From assembly GCA_008017065.1 (NCBI GenBank), contig SSGT01000035.1, positions 1 to 41,131 on the forward strand: a stretch of 41,131 nucleotides of DNA, in the 5' to 3' direction. The notes below the pieces were generated by a model. The model did no database searches. It was not told the DNA's origin and saw only the letters and a program-made list of their open reading frames with translations. Below, piece by piece: positions 28,613-38,780 of this stretch (position 1 is the stretch's first letter; each line of letters begins with the position of its first letter). A program made the position numbers and the translations under genes. The stretch comes from Crocinitomicaceae bacterium. GTDB lineage: Bacteria; Bacteroidota; Bacteroidia; Flavobacteriales_D; Crocinitomicaceae.

Positions 28613-30148
28613 ATGAGTACTTCCAAAACAATCAAAAGCGCATTAATTTCCGTTTACGACAAGTCGGGTTTAGAGCCAATTATTCACCGATTGAATGCAT
28701 TGGGTGTAACGATTTATTCGACCGGAGGCACGCAAGCGTTTGTGGAAGGACTTGGTGTGGCAGTTGAACGAGTGGAAGATTTAACTTCGTATCCGTCCAT
28801 TTTGGGAGGACGCGTAAAAACATTGCACCCGAAAGTTTTTGGTGGGATATTGAACCGAAGAGATTTGACCGAAGATCAACAACAAATCGCAGAATTTGAA
28901 ATTCCGGAGATTGATTTAGTGATTGTTGATTTGTATCCTTTTGAAGCAACTGTGGCTTCGGGAGCATCACACGAGGACATCATTGAAAAAATTGACATCG
29001 GTGGGATTTCCTTGATTCGTGCAGCTGCGAAAAATTACCAAGATGTTGTGATTATCCCTTCGCAAGCGCAGTATGCGGAGTTTTTATCCATTTTGAATGC
29101 GAGTGAAAACGGAGCAACGTCTTTGGGTCAACGCAAGTCATTTTCAAGAGATGCCTTTGAGGTGTCGTCACATTACGATACACAGATTTTCAATTACTTC
29201 AATCAAGAAGGGACGAAAGAAATTTTCAAACAAAGCATCAAGCCAGCTCAAGTGTTGCGTTACGGTGAAAATCCACACCAAAAAGGAATTTTCCACGGAG
29301 ATTTGGATGCAATATTCACCAAATTACATGGCAAAGAACTCTCTTACAACAATTTGTTGGATGTAGATGCAGCGGTTAATTTGATGGGAGAGTTCAAGAA
29401 CGACGGACCAACATTCGCGATATTGAAACACAACAATGCGTGTGGTGTAGCAACACGACCAACGATCAAAGAAGCATACGAAGCAGCGCTAGCAGGGGAT
29501 CCTGTTTCTGCGTTTGGTGGGATTTTGATTTCCAATACGGAAATCGATTTGGCAACCGCTGTAATCATGAACGAATTGTTTTGTGAAGTGGTGATCGCAC
29601 CAAGTTATGAGACGGCTGCGCTTGAATTGTTGCAAAGCAAAAAAAACCGCGTAATCCTTGTTCAAAAAGAAGTAGCGCTTCCAAAGCGTCAATTCAGAAC
29701 GATTTTGAATGGCGTGTTGGAACAAGATAAAGATTTAATCACCGAAACGGTTGCTGATTTTAAAACGATCACAAAAGTTGCTCCAACAGAACAAGAAATT
29801 CAAGATTTTATTTTCGCCAATAAGTTGGTGAAACATACCAAATCAAACACCATTATTTTGGCCAAAAATGGTCAATTGTTGGCAAGTGGTACCGGACAAA
29901 CATCCCGTGTAGATGCGCTGCGACAAGCGATTCACAAAGCACAGTCGTTCCAGTTTGATTTGAAAGGTTCGGTGATGGCTTCAGATGCATTTTTCCCCTT
30001 CCCAGATTGTGTTGAAATTGCACACGAAGCAGGGATAGACGCGGTGATTCAACCAGGAGGATCGATCAAAGATGAACTTTCAATTGCGTATTGCGATGCT
30101 CACGGAATGGCCATGGTAATGACCGGGAATCGCCACTTTAAACATTAA
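28613..30148 (+). CDS. purH: Bifunctional AICAR transformylase/IMP cyclohydrolase
   Basis: ALISVYDKSGLEPI; IYSTGGTQAFVEGLGV; GGRVKTLHPKVFGGIL; LRYGENPHQKG; KHNNACGVA; SDAFFPFPDCVEIAHEAGIDAVIQPGGSIKD. Confidence 0.97.
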   Translation: MSTSKTIKSALISVYDKSGLEPIIHRLNALGVTIYSTGGTQAFVEGLGVAVERVEDLTSYPSILGGRVKTLHPKVFGGILNRRDLTEDQQQIAEFEIPEIDLVIVDLYPFEATVASGASHEDIIEKIDIGGISLIRAAAKNYQDVVIIPSQAQYAEFLSILNASENGATSLGQRKSFSRDAFEVSSHYDTQIFNYFNQEGTKEIFKQSIKPAQVLRYGENPHQKGIFHGDLDAIFTKLHGKELSYNNLLDVDAAVNLMGEFKNDGPTFAILKHNNACGVATRPTIKEAYEAALAGDPVSAFGGILISNTEIDLATAVIMNELFCEVVIAPSYETAALELLQSKKNRVILVQKEVALPKRQFRTILNGVLEQDKDLITETVADFKTITKVAPTEQEIQDFIFANKLVKHTKSNTIILAKNGQLLASGTGQTSRVDALRQAIHKAQSFQFDLKGSVMASDAFFPFPDCVEIAHEAGIDAVIQPGGSIKDELSIAYCDAHGMAMVMTGNRHFKH

Positions 30149-30243
30149 TTGCATTTATTTTTTGAAAATTGAAACAAAAAATGCAGTTTTACGAAGAAAA
30201 GAGATATTAATAAAGTCTTCTTGTAAAAGAAGCAAACGATAAA

Positions 30244-31269
30244 ATGAGGTTATTTAGTTTTTTAACACAAGAAATCGCAATAGATTTAGGTACTGCAAAC
30301 ACCTTGATTATCATGAATGATAAGGTGGTTGTAGATGAGCCCTCGATTGTTGCGAGAGACATTCAAACCGGCAATATTGTTGCCATTGGGAAGAAAGCGC
30401 AGCAAATGCATGGGAAAACGCACAAGTTGATTGAAACGGTTCGTCCTTTGCAAGATGGGGTAATTGCTGATTTTCAGAGTGCAGAAGCGATGATTCGCGG
30501 CATGATTAAAATGATTAACCCGGGTAAAAGTTTATTCACCCCAACCTTGAGAATGGTTGTTTGTATCCCTTCTGGAATTACAGAGGTGGAGAAAAGAGCA
30601 GTGCGCGATTCGTGCGAGCATGCAGGAGCGAAAGAAGTTTACTTGATTCACGAGCCGATGGCAGCTGCAATTGGTATTGGAATCGACGTGGAAGAACCGA
30701 TGGGAAACATGATCATTGATATCGGTGGTGGAACTTCTGAAATTGCCGTAATTGCGCTTGGTGGAATCGTTTGTGACAAATCTATTCGTATTGCGGGTGA
30801 TGATTTTACAGCAGATATTGAAGATTACATGCGTCGTCAGCATAATATTTTGGTGGGTGAGCGTACAGCTGAACAATTGAAAATTGAGGTAGGTGCTGCG
30901 ATTCCAGAATTGGATAATCCGCCACCCGATTTTGCGGTTCGTGGTCGTGATTTGATGACCGGAATTCCGAAAGAAATCATTGTTTCGTACACTGAAGTGG
31001 CGCATGCGTTGGACAAAACAATCTCCAAAATCGAAGAAGCAATTTTGAGTGCCTTGGAGATGACACCACCAGAACTTTCAGCGGATATCTACAAAACAGG
31101 AATTTATCTTGCGGGAGGAGGATCCATGTTGAGAGGGTTGGATAAACGAATTTCTGCTAAAACAAAATTGCCAGTTCATATTGCTGAAGATCCGTTGAGA
31201 GCGGTTGCAAGAGGAACAAGTATTGCGTTGAAAAACATCGATCGATTCCAGTTTTTAATTAAAGATTAA
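30244..31269 (+). CDS. mreB: Rod shape-determining protein MreB
   Basis: IAIDLGTANTLI; VCIPSGITEVEKRAVRDS; MIIDIGGGTSEIAVIALGGIV; GIYLAGGGSMLRGLD. Confidence 0.96.
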   Translation: MRLFSFLTQEIAIDLGTANTLIIMNDKVVVDEPSIVARDIQTGNIVAIGKKAQQMHGKTHKLIETVRPLQDGVIADFQSAEAMIRGMIKMINPGKSLFTPTLRMVVCIPSGITEVEKRAVRDSCEHAGAKEVYLIHEPMAAAIGIGIDVEEPMGNMIIDIGGGTSEIAVIALGGIVCDKSIRIAGDDFTADIEDYMRRQHNILVGERTAEQLKIEVGAAIPELDNPPPDFAVRGRDLMTGIPKEIIVSYTEVAHALDKTISKIEEAILSALEMTPPELSADIYKTGIYLAGGGSMLRGLDKRISAKTKLPVHIAEDPLRAVARGTSIALKNIDRFQFLIKD

Positions 31270-31287
31270 TACAATTTTATAGCGTGG

Positions 31288-31307
31288 AGTCCTGAATTTT
31301 CAGGACT
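31288..31307 (+). promoter_or_regulatory. Perfect hairpin in the mreB-mreC intergenic region
   Basis: AGTCCTGAA-TT-TTCAGGACT, 9-bp perfect arms; no strong T tract follows. Confidence 0.6.
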
Positions 31308-31324
31308 TTGTGCGTTTTATAACC

Positions 31325-32161
31325 ATGCGTAATCTCATTGCATTTTTCAAGCGTTTTCGTGTATTCATGCTTTTTGCCATGTTGCAGGTTTTTGCGTTGT
31401 CTACCTATTTTACGTATGTTAGTTTCCCAAGATCACAGTACCTGACAAGTGCGTCGCAGGTAAATGGGAAAATATTGACCGTAAAGCATGAAGTGACAAA
31501 GCATTTCAACCTTTCGTTTAATAATCAGAAATTACAGTACGAAAACATCGCGTTGAGAAAGCGTTTGCCACAAAGTTTTATTCAAGTGCAATCGCGGGTT
31601 GTCAAAATTGATGACACCTTGTTTCATCAGCAGTACGATTACATCCCTGCGCTTGTAATCAACTCAACGGTTGACAAGCGAAACAATTACTTTACGTTGA
31701 ATGTAGGTTCACTAGAGGGCATAAAACCAGGCATGGGTGTTTTCAGTGATCGCGGAATTGTGGGGATAATTCACAATGTCAGTCAACATTTTGCCGTCGT
31801 AAAGTCAGTCCTGACGGAATCAATCAATATCCCGGTGATGATCGAGTCTTCTGGTGCAGTAGGATTGTTGAAGTGGGACGGTCAGAACGCAAAGATCGGG
31901 TATATCGAAGGAATTTCGAACGACATGAAAGTGAAGCGTTGGTCAAAAGTGGTAACACGCAACGGTTCAGGTATCTTTCCTGGCGGAATGCGTGTCGGAA
32001 AAGTCATGAAATTGGAAGCTGTGGAAGGAAAACCTTTGTGGAAGATTTCGATGTATTATTCCGAGGATTATCGAAAAATACAACGTGTGTATGTGATCAA
32101 AAATTTATTGAAAACAGAGCAGGAAAAGTTAGAATCACAAATTCCAATTGAAGAAGAGTAA
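31325..32161 (+). CDS. mreC: Rod shape-determining protein MreC
   Basis: Single N-terminal TM, coiled coil, then VNSTVDKRNNYFTLNVGSLEGIKPGMGVFSDRGIVGIIHNVS (MreC beta domain). Position after mreB. Confidence 0.92.
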   Translation: MRNLIAFFKRFRVFMLFAMLQVFALSTYFTYVSFPRSQYLTSASQVNGKILTVKHEVTKHFNLSFNNQKLQYENIALRKRLPQSFIQVQSRVVKIDDTLFHQQYDYIPALVINSTVDKRNNYFTLNVGSLEGIKPGMGVFSDRGIVGIIHNVSQHFAVVKSVLTESINIPVMIESSGAVGLLKWDGQNAKIGYIEGISNDMKVKRWSKVVTRNGSGIFPGGMRVGKVMKLEAVEGKPLWKISMYYSEDYRKIQRVYVIKNLLKTEQEKLESQIPIEEE

Positions 32162-32679
32162 TGCAAGTTTTTATCATTCATACAATCCGATTTGTGCTGT
32201 TTCTTTTTGCGCAGGCGTTGCTTTTAAATCAATTGGAAGTTGGTTTTGGAATTCACGTGATGATCTATCCATTGTTTATTCTGCTGTTGCCCTACAATAT
32301 CAATATCTTCTTGGCGATGTTGATTTCATTCGCGTTGGGAATGGGAATCGATTCAATTTCAAACACCTATGGTTTACATGCTTCTTCCGCATTGCTGTTG
32401 GCCTATTTGCGACCTACAATTTTTAAGATGTTTGAGCCGAGAGACGGGTATGAAAATGTGCAAGAATTCAACATGTATGAAATGAATCGTTCGTGGTTGT
32501 TTTCTGTATTTGGTATCATGTTGTTGGTACACCATCTTTGGTTTTTTTCGTTGGAGTTGTTCAAATTCAATGAAATAGGATTTATCCTTCAGAAAACAAT
32601 TCTCAGTGTTCCGTTTTCGATGTTGGCGTGTATATTGATTCAATTGATTTTTATCCGAAGACCTGCATCGTCTCGTTAG
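32161..32679 (+). CDS. mreD: MreD-like membrane protein
   Basis: 172-aa multi-TM protein directly after mreC; LFLFAQALLLNQLEVGFGIHVMIYPLFILLLP. Confidence 0.75.
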   Translation: MQVFIIHTIRFVLFLFAQALLLNQLEVGFGIHVMIYPLFILLLPYNINIFLAMLISFALGMGIDSISNTYGLHASSALLLAYLRPTIFKMFEPRDGYENVQEFNMYEMNRSWLFSVFGIMLLVHHLWFFSLELFKFNEIGFILQKTILSVPFSMLACILIQLIFIRRPASSR

Positions 32680-32693
32680 TCGAACGATCGCGC

Positions 32694-32717
32694 ATAAAAA
32701 AAGCACCTCTCGGTGCT
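32694..32717 (-). terminator. Intrinsic terminator for the SIS-isomerase gene
   Basis: Minus strand AGCACCGAGAGGTGCTTTTTTTA: 6-bp stem, 4-nt loop, T7 tract. Confidence 0.7.
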
Positions 32718-32735
32718 CGTAGTTGATGAATGCAA

Positions 32736-33719
32736 TTAAAATTTGGAAAGCGTGTCTTTCAACGAATCGATCACCACAATGTCCATTGCATCTACATTTT
32801 TTAGTTCCGACAAATACCAAGAAGCCCAATCCACGAGGTGAATTAAGTAAATAGAACGTTGAACTTGCGTGTTCCCTTGGGCTTTCAAGACATAGATAAA
32901 ATCGGTTTTTTTGCGAATGACATCCAAACTAAATTCTAATCGTTTTGCATTTCGTGGATTGAAATCAGTGGTATCCAAAAACAGCGCTCCAAATCGGTTA
33001 TCGCCGCCTCCCCAGCCCACAAGCTCGTTGTGATTCATTTCAGGGATTACATGATGCCAACAAAGTAATTTTCCATTTTCGTTGAATTGTTGCCTCGCTC
33101 TCACCGCGACCGCTTCGTAATTGGATGCTGCGTAGATTGCAATGACTTTATCTTTCAAAAAAGCAGCTAATTTTTTTGCTTCTTCTTGAATTACGTTTTC
33201 TTGTTCGACGATCAGCAGTTTTCCGGTTTCAATTTCTTTGCGTACTGAATCGGAGATAAATCCGAGCTTCTCGAGCAAATTAACAATTTGTACAACTGAA
33301 AACGCAACAGCAGAGCGGGGAGGATTTCCTCCTGGAACAAGTACGCAATCGTAGGTATTGCGTTCACAAAATGAAGCTACTTCACCACCCGAGCAAATCC
33401 CGATGATGTGTGCACCTCTCGTGCGTGCTTCATGCAAAGTTGAAAGCGTTTCTTCTGTATTTCCAGAATACGATGAGCCAATAACAAGCGTGTGTTTGTT
33501 CACAAAATGGGGAAGTGAATAATCTTGCGCAAACAAAATAGGCACATTGATTTCATTTTCAACCCATTGCGCTACTAATTTTCCGCCAATTCCTGAGCCT
33601 CCCATTCCACAAACGACAATGTGCTGGATTTCGTTGGATGGTGTTTTAAACGAAGCGTTTTTTGCAATTGCCAAAGCATCTACAATGTTTTGCGGGAATG
33701 CAGAAATTAGTTTGTCCAT
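32736..33719 (-). CDS. SIS-domain bifunctional phosphoglucose/phosphomannose isomerase
   Basis: VVCGMGGSGIGGKLVAQW; VIGSSYSGNTEETLSTLHEA; WHHVIPEMNHNELVGW. Confidence 0.88.
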   Translation of the reverse strand: MDKLISAFPQNIVDALAIAKNASFKTPSNEIQHIVVCGMGGSGIGGKLVAQWVENEINVPILFAQDYSLPHFVNKHTLVIGSSYSGNTEETLSTLHEARTRGAHIIGICSGGEVASFCERNTYDCVLVPGGNPPRSAVAFSVVQIVNLLEKLGFISDSVRKEIETGKLLIVEQENVIQEEAKKLAAFLKDKVIAIYAASNYEAVAVRARQQFNENGKLLCWHHVIPEMNHNELVGWGGGDNRFGALFLDTTDFNPRNAKRLEFSLDVIRKKTDFIYVLKAQGNTQVQRSIYLIHLVDWASWYLSELKNVDAMDIVVIDSLKDTLSKF

Positions 33720-33873
33720 AGTGATTTATAATGTTGGTTCAAATATAATGATTAACGTTGAAATATTGATTTTACTGTGTGATTCTAAAAAATAATTTTA
33801 CTGGCTTCAAAAGTGCTGTCGACACGTTAAACTGCATCTTTTTATGTAACTTTGAATTCAAATATTGTAGACC

Positions 33874-34389
33874 ATGAAAGCAAAGAAAGCCTCAGAAACA
33901 GTCGCTATTACTACTAAAATAGTACTTCCAAATGACACCAATACACTTGGAAATTTGTTTGGAGGACAGTTGCTTGCTTGGATGGACGTGATCGCAAGTG
34001 TTTCAGCACACAGACATTGTCGAAGAGTTGTAGTTACTGCAGCGGTGAATAACGTTTCGTTTAAAGAACCTATTTTACATTCGTCAATTGTGACGTTGGA
34101 AGCGAAGGTATCCCGTGCGTTCAGTTCGTCGATGGAAGTCATCGTAGATGTGTATGTGGAAGATCCCGTATCGGGAAAAATGAAAAAGTCCAACGAGGCA
34201 ATTTACACCTTTGTTGCCGTTGATCAAAATGGAGGACCGATCCAAGTTCCAGATTTAATTCCGGAAACGCCAGAAGAGAAAACACGGTACGAAGCTGCTT
34301 TGCGCCGAAAACAATTGAGTTTAATTATTGCTGGTAAAATGAAACCTTCTGATGCAACCGAGTTGAAGGCATTATTCATGGGAGAATGA
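33874..34389 (+). CDS. Acyl-CoA thioesterase (hotdog fold)
   Basis: PNDTNTLGNLFGGQLLAWMDVIASVSAHRHC and VTLEAKVSRAFSSSMEV. Confidence 0.88.
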   Translation: MKAKKASETVAITTKIVLPNDTNTLGNLFGGQLLAWMDVIASVSAHRHCRRVVVTAAVNNVSFKEPILHSSIVTLEAKVSRAFSSSMEVIVDVYVEDPVSGKMKKSNEAIYTFVAVDQNGGPIQVPDLIPETPEEKTRYEAALRRKQLSLIIAGKMKPSDATELKALFMGE

Positions 34390-34412
34390 TAAGCATCCTC
34401 CCATGCTTTTTT
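34377..34412 (+). terminator. Intrinsic terminator overlapping the thioesterase 3' end
   Basis: CATGGGAG (34377-34384) pairs with CTCCCATG (34398-34405), followed by CTTTTTTT; the stop codon TGA lies in the loop. Confidence 0.65.
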
Positions 34413-36208
34413 TAATCATTTAGTTTTAATACCGCCATGAATGCTTCTTGTGGTACTTCTACACGTCCCACTTGACGCATTCGTTTTTTACCTTCTTTTT
34501 GCTTTTCTAACAATTTACGTTTTCGGGAGATATCTCCACCGTAACATTTCGCTGTAACGTCTTTTCGCAATGCTTTGATCGTTTCTCGAGCAATGATTTT
34601 TGCTCCAATTGCTGCTTGAATTGGAATTTCGAATTGTTGTCGTGGGATCAATTCTTTCAATTTGATACAGATTTTTTTCCCCAAGTCAAAGGCATTACTG
34701 CGGTGAACCAATGCAGAAAGTGCATCGAGAACTTCTCCGTTTAGCATCAAGTCCATTTTGACCAGATCCGAAGTTTTGTAACCAATCGGGTGGTAGTCAA
34801 ACGATGCGTAACCTCTGGAAACAGACTTCAATCGGTCGTAGAAATCGAATACAATCTCAGCTAATGGCATTTCAAAAGTGATTTCAACGCGATCTTGTGT
34901 CAAATACACCTGGTTTTTAAGTTCACCTCGTTTTTCAATACACAAACTCATTACTTGTCCAATGTATTCCGATTTGGTAATCACTTGTGCTTTGATATAC
35001 GGTTCTTCAATACGCTCAACGGCAGAAGGATCTGGAAGTTCAGATGGGTTGTTTACAATAATCGCTTTGTCTGGATCTTTTCGCATGTAGGTGAAATACG
35101 AAACGTTTGGTACGGTAGTAATCACCGTCATGTTAAATTCTCTTTCCAAGCGTTCTTGGATAATTTCCATGTGCAACATTCCAAGGAATCCACAACGGAA
35201 ACCAAAACCAAGCGCTGCTGAAGATTCTGGTTCAAAAACCAAGGAAGAATCATTCAGTTGCAATTTTTCCATGGAATAACGTAATTCTTCGTAGTCATCC
35301 GTTTCAACAGGGTAAATTCCGGCAAATACCATCGGTTTGACATCTTCAAATCCTTTAATCGGTGTGTCGCACGGATTTGCAGCCAAGGTAATTGTATCTC
35401 CTACTTTTACTTCATTCGCTTGCTTAATTCCAGAAATGATGTAACCAACGTCGCCGGCGCGCACCTCATTTCGAGGAGACAAATCCATACGAAGTATTCC
35501 AATTTCATCGGCGTTGTAGGTTTTGCCGGTATTGAAAAATTTGACTTTATCTCCTTTTTTGATAACCCCATCTTTGACACGGTAATAGGCAATGATTCCG
35601 CGAAAAGCATTGAATACAGAATCAAAAATCATCGCTTGTAAAGGCGCATTTTCATCACCTGTTGGTGGTTTGATTCGTTCAATGACTGCTGCGAGAATTT
35701 CATCTACACCCATTCCTGTTTTACCACTTGCTGGAATTACGTCAGAAGGATCACATCCGATTAAGTCCACAATTTGATCGGTCACTTCTTCAGGCATTGC
35801 CCCCGGAAGATCCATTTTATTTAAAATTGGAATGATTTCTAAATCGTGTTCCAAGGCCAAATACAAGTTTGAAATTGTCTGAGCTTCAATTCCTTGAGAC
35901 GCATCTACGATCAGCAAGGCTCCTTCACATGCAGCAATTGATCTCGAAACTTCGTAGGAAAAATCGACGTGTCCGGGAGTGTCAATTAAATTAAGTACAT
36001 AGTCTTCACCTTTGTACTTATAATTCATTTGAATGGCATGACTTTTTATAGTAATTCCTCGTTCACGCTCCAAGTCCATATTATCCAATGCTTGATTTTG
36101 CATGTCACGGTCTGCGATGGTGCCAGTGGTTTGCAACAATCGATCCGCCAAGGTACTTTTACCGTGGTCGATATGTGCGATAATACAGAAATTTCGTATG
36201 TGCTTCAT
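34412..36208 (-). CDS. lepA: Translation elongation factor 4
   Basis: [74 protein letters not shown]-terminus. Confidence 0.97.
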   Translation of the reverse strand: MKHIRNFCIIAHIDHGKSTLADRLLQTTGTIADRDMQNQALDNMDLERERGITIKSHAIQMNYKYKGEDYVLNLIDTPGHVDFSYEVSRSIAACEGALLIVDASQGIEAQTISNLYLALEHDLEIIPILNKMDLPGAMPEEVTDQIVDLIGCDPSDVIPASGKTGMGVDEILAAVIERIKPPTGDENAPLQAMIFDSVFNAFRGIIAYYRVKDGVIKKGDKVKFFNTGKTYNADEIGILRMDLSPRNEVRAGDVGYIISGIKQANEVKVGDTITLAANPCDTPIKGFEDVKPMVFAGIYPVETDDYEELRYSMEKLQLNDSSLVFEPESSAALGFGFRCGFLGMLHMEIIQERLEREFNMTVITTVPNVSYFTYMRKDPDKAIIVNNPSELPDPSAVERIEEPYIKAQVITKSEYIGQVMSLCIEKRGELKNQVYLTQDRVEITFEMPLAEIVFDFYDRLKSVSRGYASFDYHPIGYKTSDLVKMDLMLNGEVLDALSALVHRSNAFDLGKKICIKLKELIPRQQFEIPIQAAIGAKIIARETIKALRKDVTAKCYGGDISRKRKLLEKQKEGKKRMRQVGRVEVPQEAFMAVLKLND

Positions 36209-36248
36209 GTTGTTTTTTAAAACTGTTGATTTCCCATTCAAGGGAATG

Positions 36249-36278
36249 CAAAATTAAGCTAAAAAGTTGGTATATCAA
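36249..36278 (-). promoter_or_regulatory. Bacteroidota-type promoter upstream of lepA
   Basis: Minus strand TTG-N19-TAATTTTG, matching the -33/-7 consensus (TTG / TAnnTTTG), 40 nt before the ATG. Confidence 0.55.
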
Positions 36279-36416
36279 ATCAATTGTCAATTATGCTTTT
36301 CATCCGTTCACTGTTAAGCTCTGGATGTCTATTTCGATTTTCAATTTGAATTAATTCAACTTTGATTGCTTGTATTTCGGCTTTTTATTTGTAATTTCAA
36401 TTTCAAATTTATTTTA

Positions 36417-38711
36417 ATGTCACACATTTCAGACCCAGCAGAATTTACAACGCGCTTTATCAACCAAACCCAACGTTCTGTTTTTTTAACCGGAAAAGCA
36501 GGTACAGGAAAAACGACGCTACTTCACAAAATAATCGCTTCAACACACAAGCAAGCTGTAATTGTAGCGCCAACTGGAATTGCGGCCTTGAACGCTGGCG
36601 GCACTACTATTCATTCCATGTTCCAGTTACCCTTCGCAGGTTTTATTCCTGATTTTGGTGCAGCACCTAGTTTTTCAGAGCGTGTAAAGCTGGAAAACAA
36701 AGAAACGTTGATGCGCCATTTCAATATGAATAAACAACGCAAAAATGTGTTGACCGGAATGGAGCTATTGATCATCGACGAAGTCAGCATGTTGCGCGCA
36801 GATTTGTTAGATGCGATTGATTGGACGCTTCGAAATGTGCGAAAAACGAATTCACCTTTTGGCGGTGTTCAGGTACTTTACATTGGAGATTTATTGCAGT
36901 TACCTCCCGTTGTGAAACAAGAAGAGTGGAATGTACTGCGAAATTACTATGCTGGAATTTTTTTCTTCAATGCGCAAGTGATTCGTGAAAGTCCGCCTGT
37001 TTACATCGAATTGAACAAAATCTATCGGCAAACCGATGATAAATTTATCTCGATTCTGAACAACCTCCGCAACAATTCAATTTCAAAGGCGGATGTTGAA
37101 ACGATGAATGCGTTTGTGAAACCAGATTTTGATATCAAATCGAATTTGGGTTATATCACGCTCACGACGCACAATTCGAAAGCCGATGAAATGAACGCTA
37201 AAGCATTGAAAGAATTGGCTGGCACGAGTTATTTCTTTGAAGCGAGTATTACGGGTGAGTTTCCGCCACACATGTTCCCGCTTGAGTCAACGCTTGAACT
37301 GAAAGAAGGTGCGCAGGTGATGTTTGTTAAAAACGATCCTTCGTTTGAAAAAAATTATTTCAATGGAAAAATGGGGGTTGTGAAAGCACTTTCCGAAGGT
37401 GAAATTTTGGTGTATTTCGAAGAAGAAGATAAAACCATTGAAGTGGAAACGCACGAGTGGCAAAATATTCGGTACACCTTGGATGAAAACACGAAGGAAA
37501 TCAAAGAAGAAATTTTAGGAACATTCGTCCATTTTCCATTAAAACTCGCATGGGCAATCACGGTTCATAAAAGTCAAGGTTTAACATTTGATAAAGCAGT
37601 TTTGGACGTCTCACAAGTATTTGCACCAGGACAAGCGTATGTGGCTCTTTCGCGATTAAGATCGCTTGATGGCTTGGTTTTGCTTGCACCGATGCGAATG
37701 AATGGATTGACCAACGATCAAAATGTGATGCAATTTGCAACCAATAAAGCCGATGAAAAGCAGCTTGTGCATAGCTTGGAAACCGAAACGAAAGTGTTTT
37801 TATTGGAGTTTTTAAAGAAAGCATTTGAATGGCGAGACTTGAATGACATGTGGCGTATCCACGAAGCAAGTTATTTGATGGCGGGTTCAAAAACGGAAAA
37901 AAGCAAGCATAAAGTGTGGGCACTGCGTCAAGCGACTTCAATTCAAGACATGATGGATTCTTCTCAAAAATTTACGGTTCAGCTCGATAAAATTTTCCGA
38001 AGACCACATTTTGAATTAAACTTTGTTGTTGAACGATTCAACGCAGCCTACGATTATTTTTACAAAACGCTCGACAACCTTGTCTATAGTACTTTGAAAA
38101 AAATTGAGGAGGTTAAAAAACAAAAACAGGCAAAAGCGTATTTGGAGGAACTAGAAGCGATTGACGAGCAACAAATTGCCGTTGTGATCAACTTGAAACG
38201 AGCGAAATTGTTGTTGGAAAACGTTCAAAATGGCAGAGAAATCACCAAAGAAAATAGTTACAACAGTGAAATCCTTAACTACAAACTGACTAAAATCGCA
38301 TTAATCAAGCAAGAAATGCGACAAAACCCTTCGTTGATGGATCTTCACGCAACATTTGAACAAACGGAAACGATCGAGTTGAAAGTAGGCAAAGGAGCAA
38401 ATGAGCGTGAAGCGAGAACCCGAAAAAGTACAACCGATGTTACGCTTGAGATGATTCAAACAAATCATTCAATAGAGGAAATTGCTACGCTACGGAAAGT
38501 TTCACCGACAACAATTATGAGTCATGTTACAAAATTGATTAAACAAGAATTACTGACGCTTGACGAGGTACTTTCTAGTGAAAAAATTGATGCATTACAG
38601 GAAGCTTTCGATGGCTACGATGAAGAATCATTAACCCCACTGAAGGAAAAATACGGCAATTTATTTACGTGGGATGAATTGAAATTATACCGTGCAAGTT
38701 TGTTGAAGTAG
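36417..38711 (+). CDS. Pif1/RecD2-like SF1 helicase with C-terminal helix-turn-helix
   Basis: Walker A FLTGKAGTGKTTLLHKI; LIIDEVSMLRADLLDAID; HKSQGLTFDKAVLDV; YVALSRLRSLDGL. C-terminal SIEEIATLRKVSPTTIMSHVTKLIKQELLTLDEVL resembles HTH_40. Confidence 0.88.
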   Translation: MSHISDPAEFTTRFINQTQRSVFLTGKAGTGKTTLLHKIIASTHKQAVIVAPTGIAALNAGGTTIHSMFQLPFAGFIPDFGAAPSFSERVKLENKETLMRHFNMNKQRKNVLTGMELLIIDEVSMLRADLLDAIDWTLRNVRKTNSPFGGVQVLYIGDLLQLPPVVKQEEWNVLRNYYAGIFFFNAQVIRESPPVYIELNKIYRQTDDKFISILNNLRNNSISKADVETMNAFVKPDFDIKSNLGYITLTTHNSKADEMNAKALKELAGTSYFFEASITGEFPPHMFPLESTLELKEGAQVMFVKNDPSFEKNYFNGKMGVVKALSEGEILVYFEEEDKTIEVETHEWQNIRYTLDENTKEIKEEILGTFVHFPLKLAWAITVHKSQGLTFDKAVLDVSQVFAPGQAYVALSRLRSLDGLVLLAPMRMNGLTNDQNVMQFATNKADEKQLVHSLETETKVFLLEFLKKAFEWRDLNDMWRIHEASYLMAGSKTEKSKHKVWALRQATSIQDMMDSSQKFTVQLDKIFRRPHFELNFVVERFNAAYDYFYKTLDNLVYSTLKKIEEVKKQKQAKAYLEELEAIDEQQIAVVINLKRAKLLLENVQNGREITKENSYNSEILNYKLTKIALIKQEMRQNPSLMDLHATFEQTETIELKVGKGANEREARTRKSTTDVTLEMIQTNHSIEEIATLRKVSPTTIMSHVTKLIKQELLTLDEVLSSEKIDALQEAFDGYDEESLTPLKEKYGNLFTWDELKLYRASLLK

Positions 38712-38725
38712 TTTCGTGGTCACAA

Positions 38726-38762
38726 AAAAAAGGATTGTCAATCGAAATCAACAATCCTTTCA
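38726..38762 (-). terminator. Intrinsic terminator for the bacilliredoxin gene (possibly bidirectional)
   Basis: AAAGGATTGT (38731-38740) / ACAATCCTTT (38753-38762); T8 on the minus strand. Confidence 0.75.
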
Positions 38763-38780
38763 ACATAAATTCATTAAAAA

